From contig NZ_VWXD01000002.1 in assembly GCF_011752625.1 (NCBI RefSeq), forward strand, positions 496,001-560,000: a DNA stretch of 64,000 nt, in the 5' to 3' direction. Below are positions 60,047 to 64,000 of the stretch, one piece after another. Source of the stretch: Candidatus Pantoea formicae (GTDB lineage: Bacteria > Pseudomonadota > Gammaproteobacteria > Enterobacterales > Enterobacteriaceae). Numbering within the stretch: the stretch's first letter is position 1; the number at the start of each line of letters is the position of its first letter. The position numbers were made by a program, and so were the translations under genes. The notes beneath the pieces were generated by a model. It ran no database searches, was not told the origin of the DNA, and worked only from the letters and a program-made list of their open reading frames with translations.

Positions 60047-61120
60047 TTGAATATCGAAACTCGTGAAATCGCCCTTGAACCGGCAGATAACCGTCGGCTG
60101 TTGAGCCTGTGCGGTCCGTTTGATGACAATGTGAAGCAACTTGAACGACGTCTGGGTATCGAAATCAACCGTCGTGACAACCAATTTAAACTGGTGGGCC
60201 GAGCGCTGAGTGTGAACGCTGCGGTGAACATCCTGCGCGACCTGTATGTGGATACCGCGCCAGTCCGTGGGTTGATCCCTGATATAGAGCCGGACCAAAT
60301 CCATCTGGCCATTAAAGAGAGCCGCGTGCTGGAACAAACCGCGGAGAGCGTGCCAGAGTTTGGAAAAGCCATAAACATCAAAACCAAGCGCGGTGTGATT
60401 AAACCGCGTACGCCTAACCAGGCGCAGTATGTGGCCAACATTCTCGACCATGACATCACCTTTGGTGTGGGCCCAGCCGGTACCGGTAAAACCTATCTGG
60501 CCGTTGCCGCAGCAGTAGATGCACTGGAGCGGCAGGAAATTCGTCGCATCCTGTTAACGCGTCCCGCCGTTGAGGCCGGCGAAAAACTCGGCTTCCTGCC
60601 GGGTGACCTCAGCCAGAAAGTCGATCCTTACCTGCGTCCACTTTATGATGCCCTGTTCGAGATGCTGGGTTTCGAGCGCGTAGAAAAGCTGATGGAGCGC
60701 AATGTTATTGAGGTGGCACCGTTGGCGTACATGCGCGGTCGTACCCTTAATGACGCCTTTGTGATCCTGGATGAGAGTCAGAACACCACTATCGAACAGA
60801 TGAAGATGTTCCTGACGCGAATCGGCTTCAACTCCAAAGCGGTGATTACCGGAGACGTGACGCAGATTGACCTGCCACGCAGCACCAAATCAGGCCTGCG
60901 CCACGCCATTGAAGTGTTGGCGGAAGTCGATGAAATTAGCTTTAACTTTTTCCACAGCGAAGACGTGGTGCGTCATCCAGTTGTCGCACGCATCGTGAAT
61001 GCTTATGAAGCATGGGAAGAAGCTGACCAAAAACGCCGAGACAAACTGGCTGAAGACCGCAAGCGTGAAGCGCTGGCGGCTCAGCTAGCGACCCAACCCA
61101 GCCCGCAGGAGCCTTCATGA
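60047..61120 (+). CDS. ybeZ: PhoH-like ATPase/RNA helicase YbeZ (PhoL)
   Basis: P-loop ATPase that works with the RNase YbeY in ribosome quality control and rRNA maturation. 357 aa. The start is TTG with AAAGG 6 nt upstream; the E. coli gene, as I recall it, also starts TTG. Walker A is [11 protein letters not shown], Walker [11 protein letters not shown], and GDVTQIDLP follows. An N-terminal KH-like domain precedes. It overlaps ybeY by 4 bp (ATGA). Confidence 0.95.
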   Translation: MNIETREIALEPADNRRLLSLCGPFDDNVKQLERRLGIEINRRDNQFKLVGRALSVNAAVNILRDLYVDTAPVRGLIPDIEPDQIHLAIKESRVLEQTAESVPEFGKAINIKTKRGVIKPRTPNQAQYVANILDHDITFGVGPAGTGKTYLAVAAAVDALERQEIRRILLTRPAVEAGEKLGFLPGDLSQKVDPYLRPLYDALFEMLGFERVEKLMERNVIEVAPLAYMRGRTLNDAFVILDESQNTTIEQMKMFLTRIGFNSKAVITGDVTQIDLPRSTKSGLRHAIEVLAEVDEISFNFFHSEDVVRHPVVARIVNAYEAWEEADQKRRDKLAEDRKREALAAQLATQPSPQEPS

Positions 61121-61590
61121 GCGCGGTGATTTTAGATTTACAGTTGGCCTGTGCCGATGAAAACGGCCTGCCAGCCGAAACCGCCTTTCAACGCTGGTTG
61201 GAAGCGGCAGTCACGCCTTTCCAGCCTGAAAGTGAAGTGACCATTCGTTTGGTCGATGAAGCGGAAAGTCATGAGCTTAATCTGACTTATCGCGGCAAAG
61301 ACAAACCCACAAACGTGCTCTCCTTTCCTTTTGAAGCACCACCGGGTATTGAATTACCGCTGCTGGGCGATCTGATTATCTGCCGTCAGGTTGTTGAGCA
61401 AGAAGCGGAAGAACAAAGCAAAACCCTTGAAGCCCATTGGGCGCATATGGTGGTACACGGCACGCTGCATCTGCTGGGTTACGATCATATTGAAGACGAT
61501 GAAGCCGAAGAAATGGAGGCGCTGGAGACCGAGATAATGCTTGCTCTTGGATATCCTGACCCGTACATTTCGGAGAAAGAAGACGCCTGA
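61117..61590 (+). CDS. ybeY: Endoribonuclease YbeY, rRNA maturation and ribosome quality control
   Basis: Zinc-dependent RNase needed for 16S rRNA 3' processing. 157 aa (E. coli 155). The metal-binding motif [15 protein letters not shown] carries the three His. [17 protein letters not shown] is the other signature. Coupled to ybeZ by a 4-bp overlap. Confidence 0.97.
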   Translation: MSAVILDLQLACADENGLPAETAFQRWLEAAVTPFQPESEVTIRLVDEAESHELNLTYRGKDKPTNVLSFPFEAPPGIELPLLGDLIICRQVVEQEAEEQSKTLEAHWAHMVVHGTLHLLGYDHIEDDEAEEMEALETEIMLALGYPDPYISEKEDA

Positions 61591-61672
61591 AACTCCGTTT
61601 CGGGTTATTGCGCTGCTGGCGAGGATGCCAGCAGTTCCTTTCCCTCATTAGAGAGAACGAAATAAAAACGCC

Positions 61673-62554
61673 ATGAGCGACGACCATTCTCAAAACAGCG
61701 ACGCACCCAGTAGTAAAAAGGGTTTTTTCTCCCTGTTAATCAACCAACTGTTTCACGGTGAACCTAAAAATCGTGACGAACTGCTGGGGCTAATCCGCGA
61801 TTCTGAGCAGAAAGAGCTGATCGACCAAGACACCCGCGACATGCTTGAAGGGGTGTTAGATATTGCCGAACAGCGTGTGCGTGACATCATGATCCCGCGC
61901 TCCCAGATGATCACCCTTAAACGCAACCAAAGCCTTGAAGAGTGTCTTGCGGTCATTATTGATTCCGCCCACTCACGCTTCCCGGTGATCAGCGAAGACA
62001 AAGACCACGTTGAAGGCATTTTGATGGCCAAAGACCTACTGCCGTTTATGAGCAGCGCGTCTGAACCGTTCAGCATCGAAAAAGTCCTGCGTACTGCGGT
62101 GGTAGTGCCCGAAAGTAAGCGTGTCGACCGCATGCTGAAAGAGTTTCGTTCCCAGCGCTATCACATGGCAATTGTCATTGATGAGTTCGGCGGCGTTTCT
62201 GGGCTAGTCACCATCGAAGACATTCTCGAATTGATTGTCGGCGAAATTGAAGATGAATATGACGATGAGGAAGATCGTGATATCCGTCAGCTTAACCGCC
62301 ACACCTATACCGTGCGCGCGCTGGCGCCTATTGAAGATTTTAATGAGATTTTCGGTACCAGCTTCAGTGATGACGAAGTGGATACCATCGGCGGTCTGGT
62401 GATGCAGGCATTCGGCCACCTTCCCGCTCGCGGTGAAAGCATTGACATTGATGGTTACCAATTCAAAGTCGTGATGGCTGACAGCCGCCGTATCATCCAG
62501 GTGCATGTGAAAATTCCGGAAGATTCTCCACAACCGCAACTGGAAGACGAATAA
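61673..62554 (+). CDS. corC: CBS-domain protein CorC/YbeX
   Basis: Cytoplasmic protein with two CBS domains (about residues 65-185: [11 protein letters not shown] and [11 protein letters not shown]) and a C-terminal CorC_HlyC transporter-associated domain (about 205-285). Linked to Co/Mg efflux in Salmonella and to ribosome function with YbeY. 293 aa (E. coli 292). It lies 82 bp after ybeY and 4 bp before lnt. Confidence 0.96.
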   Translation: MSDDHSQNSDAPSSKKGFFSLLINQLFHGEPKNRDELLGLIRDSEQKELIDQDTRDMLEGVLDIAEQRVRDIMIPRSQMITLKRNQSLEECLAVIIDSAHSRFPVISEDKDHVEGILMAKDLLPFMSSASEPFSIEKVLRTAVVVPESKRVDRMLKEFRSQRYHMAIVIDEFGGVSGLVTIEDILELIVGEIEDEYDDEEDRDIRQLNRHTYTVRALAPIEDFNEIFGTSFSDDEVDTIGGLVMQAFGHLPARGESIDIDGYQFKVVMADSRRIIQVHVKIPEDSPQPQLEDE

Positions 62555-62558
62555 TTCT

Positions 62559-64000
62559 ATGGCTTTAGCCTCTCTTTACTCGCAGCAGCGGGTTCGCTTG
62601 CTGCTGGCGTTAATCACGGGTGCCGTTGGCACCCTTTCCTTTTCTCCTTACGATTTCTGGCCCGCGGCATTAGTTTCGCTGGCTGGTCTGCAACTGCTAC
62701 TGCTGGATCGGCGTAGCCCTCAGGCGGCAGCAATAGGTTTCGTATGGGGCTTTGGTCTCTTCGGCAGTGGTATTAACTGGGTTTACGTCAGCATCGCCAC
62801 CTTTGGTGGCATGCCCGGCCCGGTGAATGTTTTCCTCGTCATTCTGCTCGCGGCATACCTTGCCATCTATCCGATGCTGTTTGCTGCGGTGCTAAATCGC
62901 CTGTGGCCTCGCGCATCCTTGTGGCGTCTGGCGTTAGCGGCTCCCGCGTTGTGGCAGATCAGCGAATTCCTGCGCGGCTGGATCCTCACCGGGTTCCCGT
63001 GGTTGCAGTTCGGTTATAGCCAGATCGATGGCCCACTGAAAGGTATTGCACCTCTGGCTGGCGTCGAAACTATCACTTTCCTGTTAATGGTGATTGCCGG
63101 TTTAGGTGTGCATGCGCTTTATCATCGCAGCATAAAGAGCCTGGTCGCCGCCGCAGCCTTGCTGCTACTGCCGTGGCCACTCCGCATGTTGCAGTGGTAT
63201 CAACCCCTGCCAGAACGCAGCGTGGATGTGGCAATGGTGCAAGGTAACATTCCACAGTCAATGAAGTGGGATCCACAACAACTGTTGAACACCCTGCGCG
63301 TCTACACCTCCTACAGCCAGCCTTACATGGGCAAAGCGCCCATTATCATCTGGCCGGAATCTGCTATTACCGATTTGGAAAGTAATCAGCAGCCGTTCCT
63401 GAAGGCGCTGGATGAGGAGTTACGCGCACGTGGCAGTTCCCTGATTACCGGTATTGTCGATTCACGGATCGAAGGCGACAACCGCTACCACGATTACAAC
63501 TCGGTGATTGTGTTGGGCGGCGAGCAGCCTTACAGCTATCAAAGTCGCAACCGTTACCAGAAAAACCATCTGGTACCCTTTGGTGAATTTGTGCCGCTGG
63601 AAGACCTGCTGCGTCCGCTGGCACCGTTCTTCGACCTGCCGATGTCATCGTTCAGTCGGGGTGCCTATGTGCAGCCGCAGTTAAAAGTGTCGGGCTATAA
63701 TCTGACCAGCGCCATCTGCTACGAAATCGTTTTAGGTGAACAAGTACGGGCAAACTTCCATTCGGATACCAACTTCCTGCTGACGGTGTCCAATGACGCC
63801 TGGTTTGGTCATTCTATTGGTCCATGGCAGCACTTCCAGATGGCACGTATGCGTGCTCTGGAGTTAGGCCGACCGCTACTGCGATCCACCAACAACGGTG
63901 TCACTGCGGTAGTGAATGCCGATGGTGAAGTAGAAAAAGAGATTCCACAATTCACGCGCGAAGTGCTGGAGGCCAAAGTGACCCCCACAACGGGCGAGAC
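62559..64000 (+). CDS. lnt: Apolipoprotein N-acyltransferase Lnt (3' end cut by window edge)
   Basis: Inner-membrane enzyme that adds the third acyl chain to lipoproteins such as Pal in this window. The frame runs from ATG 62559 to the edge (480 codons); E. coli Lnt has 512 residues, so about 30 are outside. It starts [20 protein letters not shown]. Several helices precede the carbon-nitrogen-hydrolase domain, with catalytic Glu in WPESAI, Lys in [11 protein letters not shown] and Cys in SAICYEIV. It sits 4 bp after corC. Confidence 0.97.
   Translation, partial: MALASLYSQQRVRLLLALITGAVGTLSFSPYDFWPAALVSLAGLQLLLLDRRSPQAAAIGFVWGFGLFGSGINWVYVSIATFGGMPGPVNVFLVILLAAYLAIYPMLFAAVLNRLWPRASLWRLALAAPALWQISEFLRGWILTGFPWLQFGYSQIDGPLKGIAPLAGVETITFLLMVIAGLGVHALYHRSIKSLVAAAALLLLPWPLRMLQWYQPLPERSVDVAMVQGNIPQSMKWDPQQLLNTLRVYTSYSQPYMGKAPIIIWPESAITDLESNQQPFLKALDEELRARGSSLITGIVDSRIEGDNRYHDYNSVIVLGGEQPYSYQSRNRYQKNHLVPFGEFVPLEDLLRPLAPFFDLPMSSFSRGAYVQPQLKVSGYNLTSAICYEIVLGEQVRANFHSDTNFLLTVSNDAWFGHSIGPWQHFQMARMRALELGRPLLRSTNNGVTAVVNADGEVEKEIPQFTREVLEAKVTPTTGE

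Overview
The window is a chromosomal segment of a member of the Enterobacterales. Gene order and protein sequences match the nadA-tol-cyd-suc-sdh-gltA ... nag-asnB-tRNA-ubiF-miaB-ybeZYX-lnt part of the Escherichia coli map, but the accessory genes in between differ. Ogt and an Ada-AlkA fusion lie between nadA and the tRNA-Lys genes, a pcp-DUF979-DUF969 block lies beside the oxoprolinase genes, and dtpD, chiPQ and kdpFABCD are missing. This points to an Erwiniaceae-type organism such as Pantoea or Erwinia (inference from remembered gene order; no search was run).

Layout. 1-5.1 kb: the 3' part of a BvgS/EvgS-like hybrid kinase overlapping the Zn exporter gene zitB, then convergent pnuC and nadA (NAD synthesis, with a NadR-type operator). 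5.2-7.4 kb: a divergent alkylation-repair pair. 7.4-8.05 kb: non-coding DNA filled with palindromic and direct repeats. 8.05-8.36 kb: three tRNA-Lys genes. 8.5-14.2 kb: the Tol-Pal envelope operon (ybgC-tolQRAB-pal-cpoB). 14.4-17.5 kb: cytochrome bd genes (cydABX) and a ybgE copy broken by an in-frame TGA. 18.2-29.7 kb: TCA-cycle block (sdhCDAB-sucABCD on the minus strand, gltA divergent). 29.7-35.3 kb: nei, pcp, two DUF membrane proteins and 5-oxoprolinase pxpBCA. 35.4-38.6 kb: ybgI, phrB and a DUF523-DUF1722 protein. 38.7-42.2 kb: ybfA, an orphan kdpE, pgm, seqA. 42.4-47.5 kb: ybfF, ybfE, fldA, fur, an NTF2-like protein, glnS. 47.6-56 kb: amino-sugar regulon nagE / nagBACD and asnB. 56.2-57.0 kb: eight tRNA genes (Met, Leu, 2 Gln-TTG, Met, 3 Gln-CTG). 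57.1-64 kb: ubiF, then miaB, phoL, ybeY, corC and a 3'-truncated lnt.

Most of the window is well-conserved core metabolism, and I see no phage, transposase, CRISPR array or obvious new defence system. Points that deserve attention are the ybgE nonsense codon, the missing kdpFABCD between ybfA and kdpE, the kinase-zitB overlap, the Ada-AlkA/Ogt pair, the paired 127-bp palindromic repeats, the extra tRNA-Gln copy, the possible MerR-type operator ahead of ybgA-phrB and the oxoproline/pyroglutamate gene cluster. Family assignments and E. coli comparisons come from recalled reference sequences, not from a search.
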